Shown piece by piece: positions 35,476 through 49,189 of a DNA stretch of 64,000 bases; within the stretch, counting starts at the first letter, position 1, and the number at the start of each line of letters is the position of its first letter. Source of the stretch: Aspidiotus rigidus. Lineage: Eukaryota; Arthropoda; Insecta; Hemiptera; Diaspididae. The notes under the pieces were generated by a model. The model searched no databases, was not told the origin of the DNA, and saw nothing but the letters and a program-made list of their open reading frames with translations. The stretch covers positions 15,969,001 through 16,033,000 of the forward strand of contig JAVHKY010000003.1 in NCBI GenBank assembly GCA_035079385.1, read 5' to 3'. The translations under genes were made by a program, and so were the position numbers.

Positions 35476-35652
35476 AAATGAGCAGTTGAAAAATGAGTTA
35501 TTATCTATCAAACGCTTTCTAATTTTATCAAGAACTTTTCAAGTACAATGAGCACTTTGTATGATTTTGAGGGATAGACAGATAGCAATATATTCATAGC
35601 GCACCCACCACATACTTTTTCATTTTATAGAAAATTTTCTTCAGTACCTATA

Positions 35653-36960
35653 TTTTTTCGGTGAATTCTCTCAGTGCATTGTCTAGCTCGGTAGTGGATT
35701 ATAGGCTTATTCTTAGGTCAATCACGTCCGATGGTACTGTACTGCTCGTTATGTATCCCAGTCAGTCTTTTTAGTGGCCAGAGGGTGAGGGGCTGGCTTC
35801 CTTAATATCGTGCTCCTAACCAACAGAAGGACTGGACAATGATCTGAAGAAAGGTCGTTCTTATTTACGGCTTCAGTGTAGTTCATGGAAATTCCTTTCA
35901 CAACAAAGAAGTGAAGTAGGTCCGGAATCTTCCTAGGGTCTGACCAGTAAGTTGATTCACCACCAGTGATAGGTCTACTATTGAAGCTGTCCATGGCCTT
36001 ACCGCGTTTGAATGTAGTTCTAGATGGTTGGAGTTGAAGTCTCCTCTAAAAATCCAGCCGATACCTAGGTTCTGAAATAAGCCTGAGAAAGTGGCCTCGT
36101 CGGCGCTTGGGCTGGCATTGGGTTGGCAGTATACAGCAGTAATGCTGACAGTGTTTCCGTTGACTTTGGTCATAGTGGTCACTGCCTGCACATTTGGTTC
36201 TTGGCATTTGTACGACTCATGATGCAGGATTGTATTTCGGGCAAATATTACCGCTCCAACTTGCGCTTTGCCGCTAGGATGATGGCTGGAGTACATAGTG
36301 TAGTTTTGTAGTCTCTTGATGTAGTACCGGCCAATGAAGTGTGTTTCCAATACTAGCGCAATTACAACTTTTTGACTTTATAAAAAAATTTCAAATTCGT
36401 GTTTCCTAATTAAAAGGCCATTTGCGTTCCAAGTTAAAATTTTAGTTAACATTATCACTTTATCTTCTTGTAAGGGGCTCCTTAATGGGGTTTAACGAAG
36501 GCATACTTATTGTTCTCTCAGCTGGATACCCTAGCCTCAATGTTTTGTACAGATATTCTCAGTTCTTGCAACAACTGTGATATTTTGGTGATAGTTTTAT
36601 CAGGTTGAGTTTTACCTTCATTATTAGCTTCAAGCTGTTTTCCAAGAGCTGTGGCATACGTTTTGCCTAAGTTTCTATCTGCAGGCAATTTATAATCCTT
36701 GCTTTTTTCGTGGAGTCTTTTTTTTTCCTGTAACATGAGCAGTAGATTCTGTGATAGACTTAGTTTCATTTTCGTAGACTGGGCATAATTCGCCGTGTGG
36801 TTGCCTTGGCAATCCGCGCACTTCATCTCCTTGTTATTTAGTCTTTTGACAATCATTGGTCAGGTGATCATTTCCGCATACTACACATTTCGGGGGTCTT
36901 CTACAGTATTTTTGACTGTAACCTATGTTTTGGCACCTTTAGCCTACAAATTAAAATCAT
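35653..36960 (-). mobile_element. Jockey-like non-LTR retrotransposon fragment (gag end and endonuclease)
   Basis: Minus strand. About 36,960-36,518 carries the end of ORF1 with CCHC-type knuckles (PPKCVVCGNDHLTNDCQKTK, then, after a frameshift, CADCQGNHTANY). ORF2 begins at the ATG at 36,452 with LTKILTWNANGLLIRKHEFE, hits a stop, and continues as the AP-endonuclease domain: LETHFIGRYYIK, SSHHPSGKAQVGAVIF, ITAVYCQPN, IFRGDFNSNH, then, shifted, STYWSDPRKIPDLLHFFVV and LSSDHCPVLL. This order is diagnostic of Jockey-clade elements. The RT domain is missing: the fragment stops at the inner border of the inverted duplication. Several stops and frameshifts make it dead. Confidence 0.88.
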
Positions 36961-37130
36961 TAAGTACCCCCAAATTTTATTTCATGCGCCGTAAAATTTT
37001 ATTTTCAAATACTCTCGATCCACTATCGTGCTCCTTCCACCATCAAGCCTACTGTGTTTCGAAAAAATTGTCTCTATTCATAAAGATGAAATACTCCAGA
37101 ACTTGTCAGTACCTATTTTAGGACACTGGG

Positions 37131-37232
37131 GGTATCCTCGCTCAATGTAAATAAACGGAGGGGGGCGATGGTGAACCCATAAAGAACGTACATCACCTTT
37201 GGGTTCAATGTTTGTTTACATTGAGCGAGAAT
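37131..37232. mobile_element. About 100-bp palindromic MITE
   Basis: cgctcaatgtaaataaac near 37,138 and gtttacattgagcgag near 37,211 form a near-perfect inverted repeat with a short loop rich in gggg. It is non-coding. Confidence 0.5.
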
Positions 37233-40059
37233 AATTCTAGTATCGATCTATTTGTAAGCAGCTTATTTTATTGATGATATTTAGCCCATAGATAATGTAT
37301 CTGTACAGGAGTAGCCCTAGTACAAGTAACAATTTCTATTACGTGACCTGTCACAAGAAAACCCTCCTGAGCGTCCCAAAAAACGACCAAAGAAAAGAGA
37401 ATGTTTCAATTTATTAAAACTACTTCAAGTCATGTAGGCCTATTTGTCTTCCTTGGACTCTTGTAAAGGTTTTCTTGTCACCGATTGTTGTGAACTATTG
37501 CAAGGAAACATCTTCAAAAGACCAAGAAACATGCCAATTGATATTTTCCACTTGAGGTGATTTTAATAAATTGAAAAATAAACTTTCTCTTGATCACTTT
37601 TTTGGACATTCGGGGGAGTTTTCTGATGACAGATCACAAATAAGTATTTGGTAACACACATCTGTTCCCCAAAAGATCAATGTAAGTTACCAGCAGAACT
37701 CATTGGTAGTACTTAGCAGCGAACTCTTTGCGATCGTGACCGCACACTTGCCAGGAGTTCCGCTGCTAAGTTCTGATGAGGTATAATCCCGGTCTCTCGC
37801 GTGACATACGCGATTTTTCTCTGCTTCAGTTTGTAACATCATTTGTACTTGCAAAATAGTGTTATTATCGACTCTTTCCATGACGTTGCATGACTGAATA
37901 TTTTCCACAATTTCTTGAAATGAAACACCATGATCATTGACTATAGGTGAGGTGGAATCAAGAAATAAGGTTAACGACCAAAATGAAAAATTGCATAACA
38001 GAAAGTTGAAAATCCCGACAGGCATTCCACAGCATACAGACCGCGTCAAGCATTTTTGTTTATACACTGAAGGGGGTTTCTTACGTGCCCTATAATCAGG
38101 ACCATCTTGGAAAGAACGTGTAATTATGCATACAAATTTGTCATGAACGGAAAAATGAATTTTTAGTCCTTCACCCTATTTCCTTACTCCACCTCACTAC
38201 ATTTACACTTTGTAAGCATACGTACAAACCTATTGTTAAGATGCTGTCGCTTTTAGATAGTTTGCGCCAAAAAAAACAGATAGCGATCCCTCAGTTTGGA
38301 AAAATTTTACCACATAATAATACCATTGACTATATACGAGTACGTCCTAGTACTAGTACGAGTACTTCGTACACAGCGCTTAACGTGAGACATCTGTTTA
38401 CATTTTGTTGGATACGTGGAATGTTCGTTCTCGTTGTACTATAGTACTAGAGTTCAAGCATTCATTCATTCAATATATTATACACTTCGCTTACAAAGTG
38501 TATACCTACTGTATAGTCAATGGCTCTAGTGCTCTAGTTGTACCTGAATTTATACATTTACCCTACGCTTGGCTCGTGTTCCTAATGCACACCAGAAGAA
38601 CCTTTTTTTTTCTTCTTCTTTTTCTTCGTCGTCCTCCCTGCGGTGTATCTTTCAATTCTCTACCATTAACTGCATACACTTTGTTTACCCTTTTACCTTT
38701 TCTTTGAGTATACAACTTATTCACAAAGGATTGTGTATGTGGCTTGAAATAAATGTAGGTATTAAAACATGCGTGAATCATAGTAACTTGGACACTTTCT
38801 TGCATTTTCAATGCAAACTGAAATTATTATTTTCTCTTCGATCCTGGAGCTTGGAACCCGCTATTGGTTTTGTTGGGATACATAGATACGTGTCCGATAC
38901 AATTCTCAAAATTACCGACCTTGACCTTATGCAAATTTTTGTAGGTACCTGGGTATTAATATTTTAGCAGCTAGAGCTCTAACCTAGTTTGGGAATTGGA
39001 GAAAAAAATTTAGAGGATAGTTGTGAATAGCCGATGTAATACCGGCTCATCTTATTCACTTCTTCTGCAAAATGAATATTCTACCCACGGTGATGCTACC
39101 AATACCTATACACGATCATATAAAATTAAATCAAAATACATACCCCACAAACTCAAAAATTATTGACTGGGAGCTCACTGCAAATTTTTCAATTGGAGGG
39201 ATCGAAAATCACCAGAGAAATGACGTCCTTGAAGTCTGGCAGAGCTGATTGGTTGGAGACAAAAATTCCGTTAGCCGCGTATTGTTAGTTATTCAAACTA
39301 TATCAAAACTCATTATTCTAAGCCATATCACGTTTAAAGACCAATTGAGTTTTTGAGGTGGTCCTGACTAACCCAGACCCCTCATTCCTCCGTTAGCATT
39401 TGTCCCGATACCTGTTGTACCATTTTACTTCAACGGCCAGACGACATCCACCTCATAACTTTGAGCGTTGTTCAGCCACAGAAACTAATTCCTTTAAACC
39501 TTATGTTCTGTGTCTTTAAAAGTTTTTGAATTTGGGAATTGCGCGTAAAATCTGATAAACGTTTCCCTACATATCACAAGAATCAGAAAAAAAAAAAAAA
39601 AATTCAGCTCCACCCATTCCGTTTTGGCAGGGACCCTTTGTGCCAAAAGTGACACATAGGACGTTAGGGTCGTTTAGTGTAAAGCATAAAATGTCACGTT
39701 TTCACATGCGGAGAAGTAGTTTTTGCTCATGTTATAGCACCAAAGAAGATTTTCATGAGAGTTACAGGAGTTCCATACATTAGAATGCCCGACATTATAG
39801 TTTTTCCAAGGTATTGTATTCTTTAATTTTAGTGTCATTTGAACAGAAGTGCTCTTTCGTTACAAACGGATATTTTTGGATCTTCATTAACGGGTGGCGC
39901 GATTGACTGGCCCAAGGAGAAGAAATTAAATTAGGTAATCTCTGAAAGACCCACCACCAATCACCTTTCACCTCCTTATTAAACGGTCTACTTCAGCACA
40001 TGTACTGTTGAACCGAAAAATATAACCAATATTATCACTCGGCGATTATTAGTTTTTCA
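37233..40059. other. Region without recognised genes
   Basis: 2.8 kb. The longest frame (minus, 37,687-38,067, 126 aa, including TLFLDSTSPIVNDHGVSF and ELSSGTPGKC) has reasonable composition but no recognised family and no clear splice context. A short gtacgagtact-rich stretch lies at 38,337-38,375. The rest appears unique and AT-rich. Confidence 0.35.
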
Positions 40060-43000
40060 CAATTCTTGATTTAATATAGAGTAGAAGACCAGGATAGATA
40101 AGCGAGAAAAACTAATAGTCGAATCATATTTACTGTTCTAAGCAGAAGTAATGTCATAAAGTGATCGATGACACGTACCTGTAAAATGAAAATAAAAGTT
40201 TAAGCTTTGAAAAAAGGAAAAGGGGAGAGTTAAGAAGTGAAAATTGAGTAGAGTGCATGTAAGCTGAGTAAATCCCATTAAATATGTGTTATGGTCACAT
40301 CCTTGGTTAATTCGTTCAATCGCAACCTCCATAACTCATATACCAAAAAACCACCCTTAAAGTTATTACACCGCGGAGGAGAAGTTGAGGTAAGTTTGAG
40401 TGGCTCCTGAGTAATACTCAGATCCCACTCAAACTCGGTATCAATATTTAGGATGGTATAAACGACATTTTGTGCGAATTGCAATTTAATCCGACAATTA
40501 GAAAAAAAATTGAGAAATTTTTCACCGGATTATTATTTTTTCACATTTTTTCTTGATTTAATACAGAATAGAAGTTTGTACATATCAGGACAGATGAGCG
40601 AAAGAAAAGTTGATTTTGTAGATTTATCAGATGTTGTAAGAAGATGACATATCGTGAAGGGGTTGTTGACACGTTCCTGTAGAATGAAACTAAATGTTTG
40701 AGCTTTGAAAAAAGGAAAAGGGGAGAGTTAAGAGGTGAAAATTGAGTAGAGTGCATATAAGCTGAGTAAATCCCATTAAATATGTGTTATGGTCACATCC
40801 TTGGTTAATTCGTTCAATCGCAACCTCCATAACTCATATACCAAATAACCACCCTTAAAGTTATTACACCGCTGAGGAGAAGTTGAGGTAAGTTTGAGTG
40901 GCTCCTGAGTAATACTCAGATCCCACTCAAACTCGGTATCAATATTTAGGATGGTATAAACAACATTGTGTGCGAATTGCAATTTAATCGGACAATTAGA
41001 AAAAAAAATGAGAAATTTTTCACCGGATTATTATTTTTTCACATTTTTTCTTGATTTAATACAGAATAGAAGTTTGTACATATCAGGACAGATGAGCGAA
41101 AGAAAAGTTGATTTTGTAGATTTATCATTTGTTGTAAGGAGATGACATATCGTGAAGGGGTTGTTGACACGTTCCTGTAGAATGAAACTAAATGTTTGAG
41201 CTTTGAAAAAAGGAAAAGGGGAGAGTTAAGAGGTGAAAATTGAGTAGAGTGCATATAAGCTGAGTAAATCCCATTAAATATGTGTTATGGTCACATCCTT
41301 GGTTAATTCGTTCAATCGCAACCTCCATAACTCATATACCAAATAACCACCCTTAAAGTTATTACACTGCTGAGGAGAAGTTGAGGTAAGTTTGACTGGC
41401 TCCTGAGTAATACTCAGATCCCACTCAAACTCGGTATCAATATTTAGGATGGTATAAACAACATTGTGTGCGAATTGCAATTTAATCGGACAATTAGAAA
41501 AAAAAATGAGAAATTTTTCACCGGATTATTATTTTTTCACATTTCTTGATTTAATACAGAATAGAAGTTTGTACATATCAGGACAGATGAGCGAAAGAAA
41601 AGTTGATTTTGTAGATTTATCAATTGTTGTAAGAAGATGACATATCGTGAAGGGGTTGTTGACACGTTCCTGTAGAATGAAACTAAATGTTTGAGCTTTG
41701 AAAGAAGGAAAAGGGGAGAGTTAAGAGGTGAAAATTGAGTAGAGTGCATATAAGCTGAGTAAATCCCATTAAATATGTGTTATGGTCACATCCTTGGTTA
41801 ATTCGTTCAATCGCAACCTCCATAACTCATATACCAAATAACCACCCTTAAAGTTATTACACCGCTGAGGAGAAGTTGAGGTAAGTTTGAGTGGCTCCTG
41901 AGTAATACTCAGATCCCACTCAAACTCGGTATCAATATTTAGGATGGTATAAACAACATTTTGTGCGAATTGCAATTTAATCCGACAATTAGAAAAAAAA
42001 TTGAGAAATTTTTCACCGGATTATTATTTTTTCACATTTCTTGATTTAATACAGAATAGAAGTTTGTACATATCAGGACAGATGAGCGAAAGAAAAGTTG
42101 ATTTTGTAGATTTATCATTTGTTGTAAGGAGATGACATATCGTGAAGGGGTTGTTGACACGTTCCTGTAGAATGAAACTAAATGTTTGAGCTTTGAAAAA
42201 AGGAAAGGGGGAGAGTTAAGAGGTGAAAATTGAGTAGAGTGCATATAAGCTGAGTAAATCCCATTAAATATGTGTAATGGTCACATCCTTGGTTAATTCG
42301 TTCAATCGAACCTCCATAACTCATATACCAAATAACCACCCTTAAAGTTATTACACTGCTGAGGAGAAGTTGAGGTAAGTTTGAGTGGCTCCTGAGTAAT
42401 ACTCAGATCCCACTCAAACTCGGTATCAATATTTAGGATGGTATAAACAACATTTTGTGCGAATTGCAATTTAATCCGACAATTAGAAAAAAAAATGAGA
42501 AATTTTTCACCGGATTATTATTTTTTCACATTTCTTGATTTAATACAGAATAGAAGTTTGTACATATCAGGACAGATGAGCGAAAGAAAAGTTGATTTTG
42601 TAGATTTATCAATTGTTGTAAGAAGATGACATATCGTGAAGGGGTTGTTGACACGTTCCTGTAGAATGAAACTAAATGTTTGAGCTTTGAAAAAAGGAAA
42701 GGGGGAGAGTTAAGAGGTGAAAATTGAGTAGAGTGCATATAAGCTGAGTAAATCCCATTAAATATGTGTAATGGTCACATCCTTGGTTAATTCGTTCAAT
42801 CGAACCTCCATAACTCATATACCAAATAACCACCCTTAAAGTTATTACACTGCTGAGGAGAAGTTGAGGTAAGTTTGAGTGGCTCCTGAGTAATACTCAG
42901 ATCCCACTCAAACTCGGTATCAATATTTAGGATGGTATAAACAACATTTTGTGCGAATTGCAATTTAATCCGACAATTAGAAAAAAAAATGAGAAATTTT

Positions 43001-46000
43001 TCACCGGATTATTATTTTTTCACATTTCTTGATTTAATACAGAATAGAAGTTTGTACATATCAGGACAGATGAGCGAAAGAAAAGTTGATTTTGTAGATT
43101 TATCAATTGTTGTAAGAAGATGACATATCGTGAAGGGGTTGTTGACACGTTCCTGTAGAATGAAACTAAATGTTTGAGCTTTGAAAGAAGGAAAAGGGGA
43201 GAGTTAAGAGGTGAAAATTGAGTAGAGTGCATATAAGCTGAGTAAATCCCATTAAATATGTGTTATGGTCACATCCTTGGTTAATTCGTTCAATCGCAAC
43301 CTCCATAACTCATATACCAAATAACCACCCTTAAAGTTATTACACCGCTGAGGAGAAGTTGAGGTAAGTTTGAGTGGCTCCTGAGTAATACTCAGATCCC
43401 ACTCAAACTCGGTATCAATATTTAGGATGGTATAAACAACATTTTGTGCGAATTGCAATTTAATCCGACAATTAGAAAAAAAATTGAGAAATTTTTCACC
43501 GGATTATTATTTTTTCACATTTCTTGATTTAATACAGAATAGAAGTTTGTACATATCAGGACAGATGAGCGAAAGAAAAGTTGATTTTGTAGATTTATCA
43601 TTTGTTGTAAGGAGATGACATATCGTGAAGGGGTTATTGACACGTTCCTGTAGAATGAAACTAAATGTTTGAGCTTTGAAAAAAGGAAAAGGGGAGAGTT
43701 AAGAGGTGAAAATTGAGTAGTGCTGAGTAAATCCCATTAAATATGTGTTATGGTCACATCCTTGGTTAATTCGTTCAATCGCAACCTCCATAACTCATAT
43801 ACCAAAAAACCACCCTTAAAGTTATTACACTGCTGAGGAGAAGTTGAGGTAAGTTTGAGTGGCTCCTGAGTAATACTCAGATCCCACTCAAACTCGGTAT
43901 CAATATTTAGGATGGTATGAACAACATTTTGTGCGAATTGCAATTTAATCCGACAATTAGAAAAAAAATTGAGAAATTTTTCACAGGATTATTCTTTTTT
44001 CACATTTCTTGATTTAAACCAGAATAGAAATTTGTACATAACACAACAGATGAGCGAAGGAAAAGTTGATTTTGTAGATTTATCATTTGTTGTAAGGAGA
44101 TGACATATCGTGAAGGGGTTGTTGACACGTTCCTGTAGAATGAAACTAAATGTTTGAGCTTTGAAAAAAGGAAAGCGGGAGAGTTAAGAGGTGAAAATTG
44201 AGTAGAGTGCATGTAAGCTGAGTAAATCCCATTAAATATGTGTTATGGTCACATCCTTGGTTAATTCGTTCAATCGCAACCTCCATAACTCATATACCAA
44301 AAAACCACCCTTAAAGTTATTACACCGCGGAGGAGAAGTTGAGGTAAGTTTGAGTGGCTCCTGAGTAATACTCAGATCCCACTCAAACTCGGTATCAATA
44401 TTTAGGATGGTATAAACGACATTTTGTGCGAATTGCAATTTAATCCGACAATTAGAAAAAAAATTGAGAAATTTTTCACCGGATTATTATTTTTTCACAT
44501 TTTTTCTTGATTTAATACAGAATAGAAGTTTGTACATATCAGGACAGATGAGCGAAAGAAAAGTTGATTTTGTAGATTTATCAGATGTTGTAAGAAGATG
44601 ACATATCGTGAAGGGGTTGTTGACACGTTCCTGTAGAATGAAACTAAATGTTTGAGCTTTGAAAAAAGGAAAAGGGGAGAGTTAAGAGGTGAAAATTGAG
44701 TAGAGTGCATATAAGCTGAGTAAATCCCATTAAATATGTGTTATGGTCACATCCTTGGTTAATTCGTTCAATCGCAACCTCCATAACTCATATACCAAAT
44801 AACCACCCTTAAAGTTATTACACCGCTGAGGAGAAGTTGAGGTAAGTTTGAGTGGCTCCTGAGTAATACTCAGATCCCACTCAAACTCGGTATCAATATT
44901 TAGGATGGTATAAACAACATTGTGTGCGAATTGCAATTTAATCGGACAATTAGAAAAAAAAATGAGAAATTTTTCACCGGATTATTATTTTTTCACATTT
45001 TTTCTTGATTTAATACAGAATAGAAGTTTGTACATATCAGGACAGATGAGCGAAAGAAAAGTTGATTTTGTAGATTTATCATTTGTTGTAAGGAGATGAC
45101 ATATCGTGAAGGGGTTGTTGACACGTTCCTGTAGAATGAAACTAAATGTTTGAGCTTTGAAAAAAGGAAAAGGGGAGAGTTAAGAGGTGAAAATTGAGTA
45201 GTGCTGAGTAAATCCCATTAAATATGTGTTATGGTCACATCCTTGGTTAATTCGTTCAATCGCAACCTCCATAACTCATATACCAAAAAACCACCCTTAA
45301 AGTTATTACACCGCGGAGGAGAAGTTGAGGTAAGTTTGAGTGGCTCCTGAGTAATACTCAGATCCCACTCAAACTCGGTATCAATATTTAGGATGGTATA
45401 AACGACATTTTGTGCGAATTGCAATTTAATCCGACAATTAGAAAAAAAATTGAGAAATTTTTCACCGGATTATTATTTTTTCACATTTTTTCTTGATTTA
45501 ATACAGAATAGAAGTTTGTACATATCAGGACAGATGAGCGAAAGAAAAGTTGATTTTGTAGATTTATCAGTTGTTGTAAGAAGATGACATATCGTGAAGG
45601 GGTTGTTGACACGTTCCTGTAGAATGAAACTAAATGTTTGAGCTTTGAAAAAAGGAAAAGGGGAGAGTTAAGAGGTGAAAATTGAGTAGAGTGCATATAA
45701 GCTGAGTAAATCCCATTAAATATGTGTTATGGTCACATCCTTGGTTAATTCGTTCAATCGCAACCTCCATAACTCATATACCAAATAACCACCCTCAAAA
45801 TTATTACACTGCTGAGGAGAAGTTGAGGTAAGTTTGAGTGGCTCCTGAGTAATACTCAGATCCCACTCAAACTCGGTATCAATATTTAGGATGGTATAAA
45901 CAACATTGTGTGCGAATTGCAATTTAATCGGACAATTAGAAAAAAAAATGAGAAATTTTTCACCGGATTATTATTTTTTCACATTTCTTGATTTAATACA

Positions 46001-47569
46001 GAATAGAAGTTTGTACATATCAGGACAGATGAGCGAAAGAAAAGTTGATTTTGTAGATTTATCAATTGTTGTAAGAAGATGACATATCGTGAAGGGGTTG
46101 TTGACACGTTCCTGTAGAATGAAACTAAATGTTTGAGCTTTGAAAGAAGGAAAAGGGGAGAGTTAAGAGGTGAAAATTGAGTAGAGTGCATATAAGCTGA
46201 GTAAATCCCATTAAATATGTGTAATGGTCACATCCTTGGTTAATTCGTTCAATCGCAACCTCCATAACTCATATACCAAATAACCACCCTTAAAGTTATT
46301 ACACCGCTGAGGAGAAGTTGAGGTAAGTTTGAGTGGCTCCTGAGTAATACTCAGATCCCACTCAAACTCGGTATCAATATTTAGGATGGTATAAACAACA
46401 TTTTGTGCGAATTGCAATTTAATCCGACAATTAGAAAAAAAATTGAGAAATTTTTCACCGGATTATTCTTTTTTCACATTTCTTCATTTAAAACAGAATA
46501 GAAGTTTGTACATAACACAACCGATGAGCGAAAGAAAAGTTGATTTTGTAGATTTATCAATTGTTGTGAGGAGATGACATATCGTGAAGGGGTTGTTGAC
46601 ACGTTCCTGTAGAATGAAACTAAATGTTTGAGCCTTGGGAAAGAAAACGGGAGAGTTAAGAGGTGGAAATTGAGTAGTGCTGAGTAAATCCCATTAAATA
46701 TGTGTTATGGTCACATCCTTGGTTAATTCGTTCAATCGCAACCTCCATAACTCATATACCAAATAACCACCCTTAAAGTTATTACACTGCTGAGGAGAAG
46801 TTGAGGTAAGTTTGACTGGCTCCTGAGTAATACTCAGATCCCACTCAAACTCGGTATCAATATTTAGGATGGTATAAACAACATTGTGTGCGAATTGCAA
46901 TTTAATCGGACAATTAGAAAAAAAAATGAGAAATTTTTCACCGGATTATTATTTTTTCACATTTCTTGATTTAATACAGAATAGAAGTTTGTACATATCA
47001 GGACAGATGAGCGAAAGAAAAGTTGATTTTGTAGATTTATCAATTGTTGTAAGAAGATGACATATCGTGAAGGGGTTGTTGACACGTTCCTGTAGAATGA
47101 AACTAAATGTTTGAGCTTTGAAAGAAGGAAAAGGGGAGAGTTAAGAGGTGAAAATTGAGTAGAGTGCATATAAGCTGAGTAAATCCCATTAAATATGTGT
47201 TATGGTCACATCCTTGGTTAATTCGTTCAATCGCAACCTCCATAACTCATATACCAAATAACCACCCTTAAAGTTATTACACTGCTGAGGAGAAATTGAG
47301 ATAAGTTTGAGTGGCTCCTGAGTAATACTCAGATCCCACGCAAACTCGGTATCAATATTTAGGATGGTATAAACAACATTTTGTGCGAATTGCAATTTAA
47401 TCCGACAATTAGGAAAAAAATTGAGCAATTTTTCACCGGATTATTATTTTTTCACATTTCTTGATTTAATACAGAATAGAAGTTTGTACATATCAGGACA
47501 GATGAGCGAAAGAAAAGTTGATTTTGTAGATTTATCAATTGTTGTAAGGAGATGACATATCGTGAAGTG
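40060..47569. repeat. Satellite array 1: 483-498-bp units, about 15 copies
   Basis: Direct tandem repeat. The anchor ttgatttaatacagaatag recurs at about 40,553, 41,051, 41,546, 42,041, 42,535, 43,029, 43,523, 44,507, 45,005, 45,490, 45,988, 46,966 and 47,461, with variants at about 44,009 and 46,483. The unit length varies through a 3-bp indel (attttttc/atttc) and a deletion of about 10 bp near gagtag. Copies are mostly above 95% identical by eye. The first (40,060-40,140) and last edges are clearly more divergent. Each unit carries two minus-strand open frames of about 68 and 70 codons, and a GAGGTAAGT string on the plus strand. Blocks of copies recur (40,278-40,982 resembles 44,232-44,936), suggesting multi-unit exchange. 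Confidence 0.95.
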
Positions 47570-49189
47570 CTTCATTGCCCGTTTTTATGGAATGAGAAGT
47601 AGAGTTTGAGCCTTAGCAAAGGAAGCGGAGTGAGTTCAGAGGTCGAATTCAAGTAAAATGAATGTTGGGTCCGTGAATGATCCATAAATCTTGTGTCTTT
47701 ATACAGCTGGAAATGACTTTTAATTGGCATTAATTTAGTTTCTTCGTTACCACCACGTGTTTTTTTTTTTTTTTTTTTTTTGGACAGAAGACGACTTTTC
47801 AACTGTGAGTGTCATTGGAGAAAGCTGGGTACATTCTGCGCGAGTGAAAGTATTGACTATATGAATGACTCGTATCTTTGTTGTCGACCTCAAATTTTTG
47901 CATAAATTTCAGTATTGGTCGTTTTTGTTCTCATTTGTGCAATATTGAAAAATTCGGAATGAAATGGTACCTAAGTACATTACTGTACGGGCAGGGAAAG
48001 TAAGGAATATCGCAAGGAGTTCAATGTTTACAACACGAGCAAAGCGAGTGTAATAATTTGAACGAGTTGCGATACTTACTTGCTGTCCGTACTGTAGGAT
48101 ATTTTTTTAATCACATACGTCGAAAGTACGTTTATTTTAGACAGCGAAAACTTCCGTTTGTTAAACGTTTCACACCCTAATGTCATCAATTTAGCCCAAC
48201 AGTGGTGATAGAAACGAACTTTCGTACACTGTATCGACGCTTATGGAAATGCGATTTTTGTTCACTTTTGTTACCTATAAGTTGAGAAAAAATATGTAAA
48301 TTACTGATCAGTAATAAAAATAAATTGTAACAAATAAATAACAAGTATATTTGTCTTTTCTCTCTAAATAAACAAATAAAATAATCTGTCACTCCCTTGT
48401 ATAAATATCTTGTGTAAATTTCGTTCTCAAAAGTTGTGCAATTGATTTATTCCTATACGGAAAATTGAAAGGTTAGGTTAACACAGAAATGATCGCGCAT
48501 TGATTTTCAACCAGTCTGTACAAAGAGTACATCCCCGTTATTAAACGGTCATTAAACCCTACTGAACCCTACGTATCCGTGTGATGTAAAGGCGTTCTTT
48601 TCTTCTCCTCAATGTGTATCTTTGGGATGTGTGTGGTCGATTTCTTCTGTCACGGTTAGTACAGGATCGATGCGTTTAAAAATAGAATACAGGTCAAGAA
48701 ACCGTCTTCCTTTCCTCGTTCATCAGTTTTACCGATCATAGGATGTACTGTACCCCATCGGACCGTCGGACCACGAAAAAATCAGCGGAGATTTTTTTTT
48801 TCTTTGCATTTCATAGCATATAGAGTACGTTTGTAGGATTTTCTAAAGTTTAATGTTTCTTTATATATGTGTAAGACGACAATTAATTATATTCGCGAAA
48901 TCTTTTATTCTTGATTTATGTGAGATACATAAATGGTGAAATAATGTTCCTTTACGGATGCAAAAAAATACAATCCAAACTACAACCTATATCAATTACA
49001 AAGAAGCACGGAAGAACCGTACATACAGTATCAATACTTTAATTTTTATCAGGCCGAGTCGGACAGGATACGACAGTGATGGAGCGTAGTGGGTAATGCA
49101 AGATGCATCGTGTATGCGTCTTTACATATGTATGTGTGTGCAAATTTTGTCCTGGGTCATTTTTAAGAAAAAAAGATTCATCCATTTAT
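47570..49189. other. Intergenic DNA with a degenerate palindrome at 47,983-48,105
   Basis: No gene recognised. A poly-T run of about 25 lies at 47,758-47,782. About 47,983-48,105 is bounded by tactgtacgggcag and ctgtccgtactgta with further inverted similarity inside (aagtaaggaatatcgcaa vs ttgcgatacttactt), so it is probably a MITE. Confidence 0.4.

Larger units (their letters stand above)
31690..35652. repeat. Left arm of a large inverted duplication
   Basis: This sequence reappears in reverse complement at 60,740-64,000 (window end). Corresponding landmarks: the Gypsy integrase remnant (33,700-34,020 vs 61,500-61,825), an 89-aa frame (34,079-34,348 minus vs 61,168-61,437 plus), the ggcttcgcccggacag motif (about 33,305 vs 62,175), and the ctatctatattttggacc motif (about 31,810 vs 63,870). 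By eye the inner part is about 95% identical and the outer part nearer 85%. The inner border is abrupt at ttcagtacct, 35,652, where the Jockey-like fragment begins. An 874-bp element interrupts this arm only. Confidence 0.88.

Noticed and set aside
38563..38967. Overlapping frames of 82-132 codons on both strands
   Set aside because: Low-complexity Ser/Phe or Lys/Arg stretches from a cttctt tract, with no recognisable family or splice context.
40278..47428. About thirty minus-strand frames of 68-79 codons in satellite array 1 as separate genes
   Set aside because: They repeat with the 483-498-bp period, several are broken by indels, and they resemble no family. Their openness follows from homogenised copies.
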